Below, in pieces: positions 43,891-52,988 of a stretch of DNA of 64,000 bases (its first letter is position 1; every line of letters begins with the position of its first letter). The DNA is from DRPG01 sp964655065 (GTDB taxonomy: Bacteria > Myxococcota_A > UBA796 > GCA-2862545). The position numbers and the translations under genes were made by a program. The stretch covers positions 1-64,000 of the forward strand of contig CAZZLC010000014.1 of the NCBI GenBank assembly GCA_964655065.1. The letters are read 5' to 3'. The notes under the pieces are model-generated. The model made no database searches, was not told the origin of the DNA, and saw only the letters and a list, made by a program, of their open reading frames with translations.

Positions 43891-44841
43891 ATGATCCGAA
43901 TCGAACACGTCACGCGGAAGTACGGCGACCTGACCGCCGTCTCCGACGTCTCTCTCTCGATCGAGCGAGGTGAGATCGTGGGCTTGCTGGGCCACAACGG
44001 GGCCGGCAAGACCACGCTGATGAAGATGATCACCGGGTTTCTCGAGCCGACCGCCGGCACCATCAACGTGGGCGGGTCGGACGTGGTCGAGGACCGAATC
44101 GCGGTCCAGCGTCAGCTCGGCTACCTGCCGGAGAACGCACCGCTGTACCCGGAGATGGAGGTCGGCGAGTACCTCCTGATGATGGCCAACCTGCGAGAGG
44201 TCCCTGCTGACCGGCGTGACCGCGCGGTCGACGTGGCCATCGAGCGCACGGGGCTCGCGCGGCACGTCATGCGCCCGATCGGCCAGCTCTCGAAGGGCTA
44301 CCGTCAGCGCGTCGGCCTGGCGCAGGCCATCGTTCACGAGCCCAACCTGCTCGTGCTCGACGAGCCCACGAATGGCCTCGACCCGGTTCAGATCCAGTCG
44401 ATCCGCGAGCTCGTGACCGAGCTCGGCAAGGACGCCACCATCATCCTGTCCACCCACATCATGCAGGAGGTCGAGGCCGTGTGTGACCGGGTGCTCGTCA
44501 TGATCGACGGTGCGCTGTCCGCCGACTCCTCGCTCTCCGACATGCTCACCTCGCACACCCTCCAGCTCTCGGTCGAGGGGGCGGCGAACGTGTCGTCGGT
44601 GCTCGCGAAGATCGACGGCGTCGAGGCGGTCCGCGAGCTCGGCACCGACCCCGCCAACGCGAAGAGCACGCTCTATGCGGTCGATCACGTCGAGGGCACG
44701 CCCCCCGGACCCGCGGTCCTCGAGGCCGCACAGGCCGAAAGCTGGACCGTGCACTGGATGAGCCCCGAGCAGCTCACCCTCGAGAACGTCTTCCGCTCCC
44801 TCCAGCAGCAGCACATCGCCCGTCAGGAGGTGTCCGCATGA
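43891..44841 (+). CDS. ABC transporter ATP-binding protein (GldA/CcmA class)
   Basis: A 316-residue ATPase: Walker A GHNGAGKTT (34-42), signature LSKGYRQR (133-140), Walker B LLVLDEPT (153-160), H-loop LSTHI. All catalytic residues are intact, unlike the exporter next door. The C-terminal 90 residues (DALS...VFRSL) form the usual accessory domain. It pairs with the GldF-GldG-like permease encoded next; the stop and next start overlap (ATGA). The ATG at 43891 follows GAGGCGAG and is chosen because the family begins here; an earlier in-frame ATG is unsupported. Confidence 0.94.
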   Translation: MIRIEHVTRKYGDLTAVSDVSLSIERGEIVGLLGHNGAGKTTLMKMITGFLEPTAGTINVGGSDVVEDRIAVQRQLGYLPENAPLYPEMEVGEYLLMMANLREVPADRRDRAVDVAIERTGLARHVMRPIGQLSKGYRQRVGLAQAIVHEPNLLVLDEPTNGLDPVQIQSIRELVTELGKDATIILSTHIMQEVEAVCDRVLVMIDGALSADSSLSDMLTSHTLQLSVEGAANVSSVLAKIDGVEAVRELGTDPANAKSTLYAVDHVEGTPPGPAVLEAAQAESWTVHWMSPEQLTLENVFRSLQQQHIARQEVSA

Positions 44842-47672
44842 GTGCCGCCGTCTTCACCATCGCGGGCAAGGAGCTCCGCGCCCTCTTCAAGTCGGCCGTC
44901 GCGGTCCTGTTCCTCGAAGCCTTCTTGATGATGACGTTGTTCCTCTTCTTCGAGTACTCGACGTTCTTCGCGCGCGGGATCGCCGACGTGCGTCCCATGT
45001 TCGAGTGGCTGCCGCTCCTGCTCATCGCGCTCGTCTCTGCGACCACCATGCGCGCCTGGGCCGAGGAGCGTCGCGCGGGCACCCTGGAGGTCTTGCTCAC
45101 CCTGCCGGTCCGCACCACCGACCTCGTGGTGGGCAAGTTCCTCGCCGGTATGGCGCTCGTCGTCCTGGCCCTCCTCTTCACGATGCCCATCCCGCTGTAC
45201 GCGGTGCGCGGCGACCTCGATTGGGGGCCCGTGCTCGGTGGCTACTTCGCTGCCTTGCTCCTCGCGTCGACCTACATGGCCATCGGGCTGTGCGTGTCGG
45301 CCCGCACCGACAATCAGGTCGTGGCGCTCCTCGTCACCGTGCTCGTGGGCGGCTTGCTCTACCTCGTCGGGAGCAGTGGCTTCACCGACCTCTTTACGAG
45401 CAGCACGGCCGAGCTGCTGCGCGGTCTCGGCACCGGGTCGCGGTTCGAGAGCATCGAGCGTGGGGTCCTCGACCTGCGCGACATCGTCTACTACGGCAGC
45501 CTCACCGCCTTCTTCCTGGTGTTGAACGTCTTCTTCCTCGAGTCGGAGCGAATCGACGCCCAGTCGAGCAGCGGCGCCGTCCGCAACTTCATGCTCGTGG
45601 GACTGGTGGCGTTGGTCGGCGCGAACGTCGTGATGGCGAACCTGTGGCTCACCCCCATCCGCTCCGCGCGCATCGACCTCACCGAGAACGGCGACTACAC
45701 GATCTCGGGCGTCACCCGCGACGTGCTCGGCGAGCTCGACGAGCCGCTCACGATTCGCGCGTTCGTGAGCGAGCGGACCCACCCCAAGCTGGCCGCCCTC
45801 GTGCCGCGGCTGCGCGACAGCCTCTCCGAGTACGAGATCTACGGTCGCGGTCGCGTGGTGGTGGAGATGGAGGACCCGGCGACGAACGAAGATCTGAAGC
45901 AGGAGATCACGGAGCAGTACTCCATCCGGTCCGTGCCCATGGGCGTCGCCGACAACAACAGTCAGTCGATCGTCAACACCTACTTCCACATCGTCATCAC
46001 CTACGGCGACGAGTTCGAGGTGCTGTCGTTCGAGGACCTCATCGAGGTCGTCCCCGAGCCGTCCGGCGACTTCGAGGTCAAGCTGCGCAACCTCGAGTAC
46101 GACCTCACCCGCACCATCCGCAAGGTCAGCTCCGAGTTCCAGAGCATCGATTCCCTGCTCGCCCAGCTCCCCGAGCCGGCCACGCTCACGCTCTACGAGA
46201 GCCGCGATCAGACCGACGAGGCGTTCCAGGCCACCGCCGACGTGTTCCGCGAGGTCGGCGAGAACCTCCAGGACATCGGAAAGGACCAGCTGGTGTTCGC
46301 GACGGTCGATCCGACCAACGACCAGGAGCTGATGCGTCGCCTCTACGACGAGTACGGCATCCAGCCCATCCCGCGAACCCTGCAGCAGGCGCTCAGCGGA
46401 GGCGGCGACTACCTGCACGTCCTGCTCGAGGTCGGCGACCGGGCCACCGCGTTCCGCGGTGTCGACGGCATGTCGCGCAACGACGTCGAGCAGGCGGTCG
46501 AGGCGGCGCTTCGCAAGGCGACCCCGGGACAGCTCAAGAAGCTCGCGATCTTCACCGAGCGGCCCGTGAACGTCCCCAATCCCAACATCCCCCCCCAGTA
46601 CCAGCAGCAGCAGCAGCCCGACTTCCGGTTCCTCGAGCAGACGCTGGCTGCCGAGTACGAGGTCGAGCGCACGCTCCTCGAGGACGGCGAAGTCCCGCAG
46701 GACGTCGACGTGCTCTTCGTCGGCAAGACCGGCGCGATGACCGACGCTCAGCGCCTGGCCATCGACCAGTACCTGATGCGCGGTGGGTCCGTCGTCGCGC
46801 TCGCGGGGGCTTACCGCATCAACCCGCAGCCGCCGCTGGCCACCGTCCCGACCGACCCGTCGCTCCGGGACATGCTGAAGACCTATGGCGTCGAGGTCGG
46901 CAGCTCGCTCGTGATGGACGCCGACAACGTGCCGCTCGCCCTGCCCATCCAGCGGCAGTTGGTGCGCGTGCCGTACCCCTACTTCCCCAACAGCTACGGC
47001 ACCGACCGGCTCAACCCCGAGCACGGCGCCGTCACGGGCATTCAGTCGCTGGTGTTGCCGTGGCCCTCGCCGGTGACCACCACCTCCGAGGAGCTCGAGA
47101 ACCGCGAGGTCCAGTGGATGGTGCGTAGCTCCGACGAGGCGTGGCTCGACAACGACGGCCAGGTCGATCAGGACCGGTTGGACCGCGTCGGCACCCCCAT
47201 CTGGGAGGAGCCCTCGGAGAAGTCGACCTACGAGACCGCAATCAGCGTGACCGGTCGGTTCCCGTCGGTGTTCGCGGGTCAGCAGAACCCGCTGTCGACC
47301 GAAGAGGACCAGCGGCCCGCCCCCCTCGAGGCCTCCGTGGCCGACGGACGCCTCGTCGTGCTCGGCACGAGCGAGCTCGTGTCCGACTTGATGGCACAGC
47401 TCGCGCGTGAGCCGTCGCACGCGGCGAGCCTGCAGCTCGTGGCCAACCTCGTCGACTGGAGTGCCGAAGACACCGACCTTCTCGCCATCCGCTCCGCGGG
47501 TGCGCTCGCGCGCAGCCTCCGGCCGCTCGACGATGACGAGGCCACCTTCATCGAGGTGGTCACCTGGATCCTCGTGCTGGCGCCGCCGCTCGCGCTGGTC
47601 CTGATCTTTGGCGTCAACCGCCGGTCGCCGGGCCTCCCGGCGCCGTCGTCCGACAAGGAGCATTCCGCATGA
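44838..47672 (+). CDS. GldF-GldG-type fusion: ABC-2 permease plus periplasmic domain
   Basis: A 944-residue protein that joins two usually separate parts. Residues 1-230 form an ABC-2 permease with about six transmembrane helices (FKSAVAVLFLEAFLMMTLFLFF to SLTAFFLVLNVFFLE). From about 250 a further transmembrane helix anchors a large soluble GldG-like domain (LTPIRSARIDLTENGDYTISGVTRDVLGELDEPLTIRAFVS) with a Gln run (QYQQQQQPD) and a closing helix near 910. GldF and GldG are separate permease subunits in Bacteroidetes gliding; here they are one chain. The system is also found in non-gliding bacteria, so motility is only one option. It overlaps both neighbours by four bases. Confidence 0.9.
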   Translation: MSAAVFTIAGKELRALFKSAVAVLFLEAFLMMTLFLFFEYSTFFARGIADVRPMFEWLPLLLIALVSATTMRAWAEERRAGTLEVLLTLPVRTTDLVVGKFLAGMALVVLALLFTMPIPLYAVRGDLDWGPVLGGYFAALLLASTYMAIGLCVSARTDNQVVALLVTVLVGGLLYLVGSSGFTDLFTSSTAELLRGLGTGSRFESIERGVLDLRDIVYYGSLTAFFLVLNVFFLESERIDAQSSSGAVRNFMLVGLVALVGANVVMANLWLTPIRSARIDLTENGDYTISGVTRDVLGELDEPLTIRAFVSERTHPKLAALVPRLRDSLSEYEIYGRGRVVVEMEDPATNEDLKQEITEQYSIRSVPMGVADNNSQSIVNTYFHIVITYGDEFEVLSFEDLIEVVPEPSGDFEVKLRNLEYDLTRTIRKVSSEFQSIDSLLAQLPEPATLTLYESRDQTDEAFQATADVFREVGENLQDIGKDQLVFATVDPTNDQELMRRLYDEYGIQPIPRTLQQALSGGGDYLHVLLEVGDRATAFRGVDGMSRNDVEQAVEAALRKATPGQLKKLAIFTERPVNVPNPNIPPQYQQQQQPDFRFLEQTLAAEYEVERTLLEDGEVPQDVDVLFVGKTGAMTDAQRLAIDQYLMRGGSVVALAGAYRINPQPPLATVPTDPSLRDMLKTYGVEVGSSLVMDADNVPLALPIQRQLVRVPYPYFPNSYGTDRLNPEHGAVTGIQSLVLPWPSPVTTTSEELENREVQWMVRSSDEAWLDNDGQVDQDRLDRVGTPIWEEPSEKSTYETAISVTGRFPSVFAGQQNPLSTEEDQRPAPLEASVADGRLVVLGTSELVSDLMAQLAREPSHAASLQLVANLVDWSAEDTDLLAIRSAGALARSLRPLDDDEATFIEVVTWILVLAPPLALVLIFGVNRRSPGLPAPSSDKEHSA

Positions 47673-48631
47673 ACATCGAACAGACGCTTCGGATCCTCAT
47701 GGGAGCGTTCCTCTTTCAGGGCCTCCTCGCGATCTTCACCTGGTGGCCGACCGACTCGGGGCCCGTCGAGCCTCGGGACCTCGTCCCGGTCGACGCGGGT
47801 GAGCTCGCGTCGATCACGATCACCGGCACCGTCCAGCGCGGGGAGACCCCCGACGAGCCGCTCGTCCTGAAGCGCGACGGCGACCGCTGGACCCTCCCCT
47901 CCAAGTTCGACGTCGAAGTCCCCGAGGCCAAGATCGAGCGCTTGTTCGAGTCGATCGACAAGCTCGAGGTGCGCCGCCCCATCGCAGAGAACGCGTACCG
48001 GCACGCGGACCTGGACGTCGCTGCCGACCAGCACACCCGCAAGCTCGTGCTGGAACCCACCGACGGTGACCCCGTCACCGTGTTCGTGGGCTCGGCCTCG
48101 GGCTCGGCCGCTCACGTTCGCATCGATGGCGAAGACGAGGTCTACCGGGTCCGTGGGGTCACCGGGTACGGCATCTCGAACTCGCCGAGCAGCTACTTCG
48201 ACGCCCAGATCCTCCAGGTCGACGAGACCACCGTCGACGAGGTGTCGGTCCGGCGGGAGGGGGGCGAGAGCTTCACGTTCTCGAAGACCGATCTCGGCTG
48301 GACCGTCGACGTGGCCGGGCCACCGGGCCGCTCGCTCGACGAGACCCAGGCCTCCCAGTTCGTGCGCAAGCTGTTGTCGCTGCGCATGACGGAGCCGGCG
48401 GGAACCGAGGTCGCGCCCGAGATGGGACTCGACACGGGCACCGAGGTTACCTGGACGGTGACCGAGGAAGGCTCGACGGAGACCGGGCGGTACGTGATCG
48501 GTACCGAGATCGGAGACTCCGGACGCTACCACGTCAAGATCGACGGGAGGCCCTTCGTCTACGAAGTGCTGGGGTCGTCGGTCGAGAACGCACGGACCAA
48601 GCCTCTCACCAACCTCTTCGTGGTGCAGTGA
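47669..48631 (+). CDS. DUF4340 protein of the Gld-type operon
   Basis: A 320-residue protein with one N-terminal transmembrane helix (about 7-25) and a strand-rich periplasmic domain matching DUF4340 (DRWTLPSKFDVEVPEAKIERLFESIDKLEVRRPI, then GGESFTFSKTDLGWTVD). DUF4340 genes commonly follow GldG-like genes, and this one starts within the stop of the fusion gene (ATGA). It is probably a periplasmic partner of that transporter. No catalytic motif is visible. Confidence 0.88.
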   Translation: MNIEQTLRILMGAFLFQGLLAIFTWWPTDSGPVEPRDLVPVDAGELASITITGTVQRGETPDEPLVLKRDGDRWTLPSKFDVEVPEAKIERLFESIDKLEVRRPIAENAYRHADLDVAADQHTRKLVLEPTDGDPVTVFVGSASGSAAHVRIDGEDEVYRVRGVTGYGISNSPSSYFDAQILQVDETTVDEVSVRREGGESFTFSKTDLGWTVDVAGPPGRSLDETQASQFVRKLLSLRMTEPAGTEVAPEMGLDTGTEVTWTVTEEGSTETGRYVIGTEIGDSGRYHVKIDGRPFVYEVLGSSVENARTKPLTNLFVVQ

Positions 48632-48711
48632 GGCGGGAGGCGCGTCGCCAGTGAGGCGACTCGGGGTCGGCAGAGGTAGAATTGTCACCTCTGTCAATCC
48701 TGGAGTTCCTC

Positions 48712-49617
48712 GTGCGCGTCCTTCCGTTCGTGTGTTGTCTCGTGGTGGCCTGCGGAGGCGCCAACCGCGACGAGGTCGTGGACGTCTCCTGGCTCGCGGA
48801 GGCCCTCGGCGAGACCCACGCGAAGGTCGAGATGACCCTCGAGATCTCCGGGCACCTCACGATCGAGCTCGACACGCCGACCGGCCCTCGCCCGTTTCTC
48901 GTGGACACCGCGGCGAGCGTGAACCTGGTGACCGAAGAGCTCGCGTCCTCGCTCTCGTCCGAGCCGGGAAGCCGCGGGTTGCCCGTGTTCTTCGGACTGT
49001 CCCTGGGGGAGGAGCCTCTCGACCCGTTCGAGGCGACGCGGGCCGATCTCGGCCCGGCCATCGAGGGAGTCGTAGGGGCCGGGGGCATCGTCGGCGCGCC
49101 GTTCCTCCTCGAGCGCCACGCGGTGATCGACTACCCGTCCCGGACCCTGTTCCTCGGCGGCCGGCCCCGTGCGGCCGCGAGCGCCATCCGGGCCGCGGCG
49201 GCCGATCAGCCCTGGGTCGAGATCCCGGTCGAACGCGACCTCATCGGGTTCCTGAGCCTCGAGGGCGGCATTGGGCCGGACACCGGGCTGCACGTCGTCG
49301 TGGACACGGGGGCCCCCGAGCCGCTCGTGACCCTGGCCACCGCCGAGCGCCTCGGACTACCGCTCGAGCCCTTCGATGGGGGGTTCGGGACGCTGGGTGG
49401 GGCCGTCGACAGCTTCGTCACGGAGATCGTGAATCTCCGCCTCGGCGAGGAGACCCTCCCAGGCTCCAGAATCCTGGTGCTCGACCTCTCCGGGATCAAC
49501 GACCTGCTCGGTGACGCGGGCCTGCCGGCCATCGACGTGCTCGTCGGGGGCGCGCTGCTCGACCAGTACGACGGCATCGTGGACTACACCGGTGACGCGA
49601 TGTTCCTGCGCGAGTGA
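48712..49617 (+). CDS. Lipoprotein with two retropepsin-like aspartic protease domains
   Basis: A 301-residue protein. Signal peptide MRVLPFVCCLVVAC ends in a lipobox with Cys14. Two retropepsin-like repeats follow: PFLVDTAASVNLVT (Asp65) and HVVVDTGAPEPLVT (Asp198). Pepsin-like enzymes need one aspartate per lobe, so the tandem could form a single active enzyme in one chain. The first repeat reads DTA rather than DTG. GTG at 48712 is preferred over TTG at 48682 because GGAG precedes it and it starts directly with a signal peptide. It converges on a bestrophin-like gene with 3 bp between stops. Substrate unknown. Confidence 0.87.
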   Translation: MRVLPFVCCLVVACGGANRDEVVDVSWLAEALGETHAKVEMTLEISGHLTIELDTPTGPRPFLVDTAASVNLVTEELASSLSSEPGSRGLPVFFGLSLGEEPLDPFEATRADLGPAIEGVVGAGGIVGAPFLLERHAVIDYPSRTLFLGGRPRAAASAIRAAAADQPWVEIPVERDLIGFLSLEGGIGPDTGLHVVVDTGAPEPLVTLATAERLGLPLEPFDGGFGTLGGAVDSFVTEIVNLRLGEETLPGSRILVLDLSGINDLLGDAGLPAIDVLVGGALLDQYDGIVDYTGDAMFLRE

Positions 49618-49620
49618 CCC

Positions 49621-50547
49621 CTACAGCAGGACCCCCTGGTCGGGAGCGAGGTCGGCGCGGAGGTCCGTCTCGCCGAGGCGCGCCCGGAGATCGTTCTCGA
49701 TCATCCGCGAGAGCTGCGAGAGCGGCAGGTCGTGGGGATCCTCCTCGAACGGGTTCTCGAGCTGTGAGCCGATCACGTCGAGCCCGAGAAACGCGTAGGC
49801 CATCATCGTCGTGACCAGCGGTGTGAACTCGTGCGTCGTCTGGAGCAAGCCGAAGGGGAGAGCCACCACGTACAGCGCGACCACGCGATGCGTGAGCTCC
49901 GTGTACGAGAGGGGCACCGGGGTGTTCTTGATGCGCTCGCAGGCACCTTGGATGTCGAGAAAGCGGCTGCTGATCCGCTCCAGCATGGGCAGGTGGAAGA
50001 CGTCGACCCAGCCGCGATCGAGTGCGCTGCGGTGGCGCTCGGCCATCGCGTGCACGATCGCCATCGGCTTGTTGCGCTCCGTGACCAGCCCCTGGCGCTC
50101 GGCGGCTGGCAGGAACATGCCCAGCTCCTCCCAGCGCGGCTGCTCGCGAAGGTGTAGCCGCAGTGCGTGCACGAAGGCGATGGCCCGGTAGACGAGCGAG
50201 CGCTGCATCACCCGGACCTCGGGATCGTCGCCGTCGATGAGCGTGAGCACGAGGCGGGCGTAGCTGCGGGACTCGTTGACGAGCTGTCCCCAGAGCTTGC
50301 GGCCCTCCCACCACCGGTCGTAGCAGGCATTATTGCGAAAGACGAGGAGGATCGCGAGCATCAGACCCAGGATCTGAAAGGGCGTCGTGGTGAGGTCCAG
50401 CCAAGACAGGTCGTAGTGACGGTGAGCCCAGGTGAGGACCGACGAGAGCGCCAACACCACGAGCAACAGAGGCCAGATCTGGGAGAGCGCGCTTCCCTGC
50501 CAGGCGACGAGCAGGGTCGGGAACTCGCGCTTGGGCTTGATCAACAT
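49621..50547 (-). CDS. Bestrophin-like membrane channel (UPF0187)
   Basis: A 308-residue membrane protein of the bestrophin family, the prokaryotic chloride or cation channel group. The N-terminal MLIKPKREFPTLL is followed by transmembrane segments near 28-47 and 58-75 and the family run FRNNACYDRWWEGRKLWGQLVNESR. Further helices lie near 205-250, and the later YAFLGLDVIGSQLENPFEEDPHDLPL is the typical acidic stretch of the family. The ATG at 50547 follows AGGAGG and matches the family start; a much earlier in-frame start is not family-like. It is divergent from the DUF1641 gene. Confidence 0.92.
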   Translation of the reverse strand: MLIKPKREFPTLLVAWQGSALSQIWPLLLVVLALSSVLTWAHRHYDLSWLDLTTTPFQILGLMLAILLVFRNNACYDRWWEGRKLWGQLVNESRSYARLVLTLIDGDDPEVRVMQRSLVYRAIAFVHALRLHLREQPRWEELGMFLPAAERQGLVTERNKPMAIVHAMAERHRSALDRGWVDVFHLPMLERISSRFLDIQGACERIKNTPVPLSYTELTHRVVALYVVALPFGLLQTTHEFTPLVTTMMAYAFLGLDVIGSQLENPFEEDPHDLPLSQLSRMIENDLRARLGETDLRADLAPDQGVLL

Positions 50548-50848
50548 CGAACCTCCTGGGGGTAGGCGCCGTCCCTCGCGCCAGGGGGCGGCTCGCCGTC
50601 GGCTCACCACCTTGCCGTAGCCGAGGGCTCGAGGCTGTGCGCTGCAGGTACAGCCCCGCCAGGGCCGATCCGCCAGGGCAGGCACGACGGGCGCTTCTTT
50701 GTGTTGCGCTTCGAACCAGGGCACGAGCGGCGCTATGACCCTCAAAACGATGTCCGCAGCGACCGGAGATCGACCACGACCACGTCCACGAGACCATGCC
50801 CGTCCCCTCGGTCTCGGTTACGGACGCCGCAGCGCAGGGAGCGTCATC
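50548..50848. other. 301-bp divergent gap with no assigned element
   Basis: The space between the bestrophin-like start and the DUF1641 start is GC-rich. Frames are open across it in several registers, but none has family similarity. I see no convincing promoter pair, repeat or RNA gene. Confidence 0.4.
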
Positions 50849-51520
50849 ATGAGCACGGAACCCACGGGATCGTCGAGCGACACCTCCTCCGAATCCCGTC
50901 CCTCGACCGATTCGACCGCCGCCGCCCTCGACACCATCCTGTCCCGTCTCGACGAGCTCGAGGCCAAGATCGACGCCGTCGCGGCCAAGCCCGTGGAGAA
51001 CGGTGCGCACGGCGGTCCCGCCGTCACGGTGCCCCAGCTCCACGATCCGGAGGTGCAAGCCGGTCTGGGGCGGATCCTCGACCGCCTCGACAAGGTCGAG
51101 GCCATGGTCGAGGCGCTCGGTACCTTCGGGCAGCGGATTCCCGCGATCGGTGATGCGCTCGGGACCGTCGCGCGCATGGGCTACGATCAGGCCAAGGAGC
51201 GCGGCATCGATCCGGTCGCCACCGGCCAGCGTGCGCTCGACCTCGGACTGTCGGCGGCGACGCCCGAGACCTTCGACCTCCTCGAGCGTCTCCTCGCCAA
51301 GCAGGGCACGCTCCTCACACTCCTCGAGGCCGTCGACGGTCTCGAGGACGACGACATCGCGTCGGTGGGCACGGCGCTCGTGGAGACCTGGCGGCAGCCG
51401 GTCCAGATGGCGGGTCCGCTCAAGGCGCTGTTCGCCCTCGGCGATCCTGACGTGATGCGGACCGTAGGGTTCACCCTCGAGCTCGCCCGCCGGATCGGCA
51501 GCAAGCTCGGCCGCGACTGA
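50849..51520 (+). CDS. DUF1641 protein
   Basis: A 223-residue soluble protein. The first 30 residues are Ser/Thr-rich and disordered, followed by a short coiled coil (LDTILSRLDELEAKIDAV). The C-terminal half matches DUF1641 (LLERLLAKQGTLLTLLEAV, then LKALFALGDPDVMRTVGFTLELARRIG). In other bacteria DUF1641 proteins occur beside NAD(P)H dehydrogenase or formate-related genes, but none is adjacent here. The ATG at 50849 follows AGGGAG at good spacing. It converges on the serine protease gene with a 7-bp gap. Confidence 0.8.
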   Translation: MSTEPTGSSSDTSSESRPSTDSTAAALDTILSRLDELEAKIDAVAAKPVENGAHGGPAVTVPQLHDPEVQAGLGRILDRLDKVEAMVEALGTFGQRIPAIGDALGTVARMGYDQAKERGIDPVATGQRALDLGLSAATPETFDLLERLLAKQGTLLTLLEAVDGLEDDDIASVGTALVETWRQPVQMAGPLKALFALGDPDVMRTVGFTLELARRIGSKLGRD

Positions 51521-51527
51521 GTTCGGA

Positions 51528-52427
51528 TCAGCACTGGCGGCGGGGGCGTTCCCCGAGTCGGACGGAGCGCTCGATCTGCGAGGTTCCGCGGATCAGCGTG
51601 AGCGTCACGGTGGTGCCGGCCCCCTTGCCCGTGAGCAGGCCGATCAGGTGGCGCAGCCCGGTCACCGGCTGCCCGTCGATGGCCAGCAGGGCGTCCCCGG
51701 CCCGGACGTCGGCGCTCTCGCCGGGGCCGCCGGGCTCCACCGAGACGGCCATCAGCACGTCGTGCTGGCCCGCGGCGCTCGCGGCGTCTCCCGAGAGGGT
51801 ACCCGGCTGGAATCCGACGCCGAGGTAGCCGGGAGCGATCGTGCCGTGCTCCTCGAGCCGCGCGATGGCGCGTCGCAAGGTGGTGACGGGCACCACGGCC
51901 CCACGGTGGGTCAAGCCTGCGGTGTTCAAGCCCACGAACGTGCCGGCCGTGGTGAGCAGGCCGCCGCCGGACATGAAGGGCGCGAGCGCGGCATCGACCT
52001 CGATCCAGTGGTCCAGATGGCCGCCTCGGGCGGTCTGCCATTCGCCATCCACGTCGCCGACCATGCCCAGGCTGGCGTGGATGCGGCCGTCGAGCCGGCC
52101 CGTGAGCACGACGAGGTTGCCGACCCGGATCTCGCCCGGCTCGTCGACCCAGCTCGCGGGGGCGAGGCCGCCGTCTGCGACGCGGAGCAGGGCGAGATCG
52201 AGCGCATGGTCGCGTCCGATCACCACGGCAGCACGCTCTTCACCCGTGGGGAGCACCACCACGATGCCCTCTTCGCGGCGCACGGCGTGTCCGGTGGTCA
52301 CGACACGGTCCTCGGTCCACGCCACCCCCGAGTGGGGGCGACGTCCGCCTCGGACCTCCACAATCGATGCCTGCGCGCCTTCGACGAGCGCGGCCAGGTC
52401 TTCGGAAAGCTGATGGATGTTCGACAC
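51528..52427 (-). CDS. Trypsin-like serine protease with PDZ domain (DegP/HtrA-like)
   Basis: A 299-residue protein: S1 domain at about 15-190 with His47 (TTGHAV), Asp77 (HALDLALLRV) and Ser153 (APFMSGGGLL, in place of the usual GNSGGPL), then one PDZ domain at about 195-290 (PGGPGESADVRAGDALLAIDGQPVTGLRHL). Unlike DegP it has no signal peptide or membrane anchor, so it is predicted to be cytoplasmic unless exported unusually. The altered oxyanion-hole region may weaken activity. It lies 86 bp behind the small Cys-rich lipoprotein on the same strand. The ATG at 52427 follows GGAGGA. Confidence 0.88.
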   Translation of the reverse strand: MSNIHQLSEDLAALVEGAQASIVEVRGGRRPHSGVAWTEDRVVTTGHAVRREEGIVVVLPTGEERAAVVIGRDHALDLALLRVADGGLAPASWVDEPGEIRVGNLVVLTGRLDGRIHASLGMVGDVDGEWQTARGGHLDHWIEVDAALAPFMSGGGLLTTAGTFVGLNTAGLTHRGAVVPVTTLRRAIARLEEHGTIAPGYLGVGFQPGTLSGDAASAAGQHDVLMAVSVEPGGPGESADVRAGDALLAIDGQPVTGLRHLIGLLTGKGAGTTVTLTLIRGTSQIERSVRLGERPRRQC

Positions 52428-52513
52428 GCATCCTCCTGCTCTCCGTTTTCACCGCAGAACGTCCGCGCGGACATTCCCTCTCGAGGTGTGGTCCCCTGCC
52501 CGTTTGGGCAGGC

Positions 52514-52753
52514 CTACTCCGTCACCTCGACACAGAACAGGCTGTCGGTGCAGACGATCTGCCCGTTGGGGCCGCAGCCGCAGCTCGAGCAGCCGTCGTC
52601 CGAGACCCACTGGTCGTCGGGGCAGTACGAGGGACTGCCCATGCCTTCGGTGTAGACGCAGACGGGGATGACGTCGCCGTCGGGGTCGGTTCCGCACGGC
52701 GTGTCGTCTTCGCACGCGATCGCCATCAGAAGCCAAACCGAAGCGAAACGCAT
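52514..52753 (-). CDS. Small Cys-rich lipoprotein resembling pacifastin-type inhibitors
   Basis: A 79-residue protein with a lipobox signal (MRFASVWLLMAIAC, Cys14) and eight further cysteines. The last six follow C-x10-C-x2-C-x-C-x3-G-x3-C-T-x4-C (residues 44-74), very close to the pacifastin light-chain inhibitor motif of arthropod serine protease inhibitors (C-x9-12-CNxCxC-x2-3-G-x3-6-CT-x3-C). Cys20 and Cys32 may add another disulfide. The downstream gene on the same strand encodes a trypsin-like protease, but that protein lacks a signal peptide, so a direct inhibitor-target pair is uncertain. The ATG at 52753 is chosen because it gives the lipobox. Confidence 0.75.
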   Translation of the reverse strand: MRFASVWLLMAIACEDDTPCGTDPDGDVIPVCVYTEGMGSPSYCPDDQWVSDDGCSSCGCGPNGQIVCTDSLFCVEVTE

Positions 52754-52966
52754 CACCACACTCCTCCGCCGCGGTCCACCGACCGGGCCGCCGTGCACCT
52801 TACAGGCCCGGCGGGCCCCTGTCGAATCGATCGGCCAGACATTTCCTCGCAATCTTGCATTTCGCCCCGACGGCAAGCGAGTCCTCGCCAGCGCACGAGC
52901 GCTCGTCTCGGATTCTCTCGGCGTTCGACCGTGCGTTTGCGGGTTTCGTGCGGTACGATCGACGCT

Positions 52967-52984
52967 CAGGATCGCGTGATCCTG
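52967..52984 (+). promoter_or_regulatory. Hairpin just before the NfeD-like start
   Basis: CAGGATC-GCGT-GATCCTG forms a perfect 7-bp stem with a tetraloop and ends four bases before the ATG at 52989, where a ribosome site would normally be. It may limit translation, or the true start may be downstream. Confidence 0.35.
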
Positions 52985-52988
52985 GCCG

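Noticed and set aside
46599..46619. CAG repeat in the GldF-GldG-like gene
   Set aside because: A short Gln run inside the coding sequence; too short to treat as a separate repeat element.
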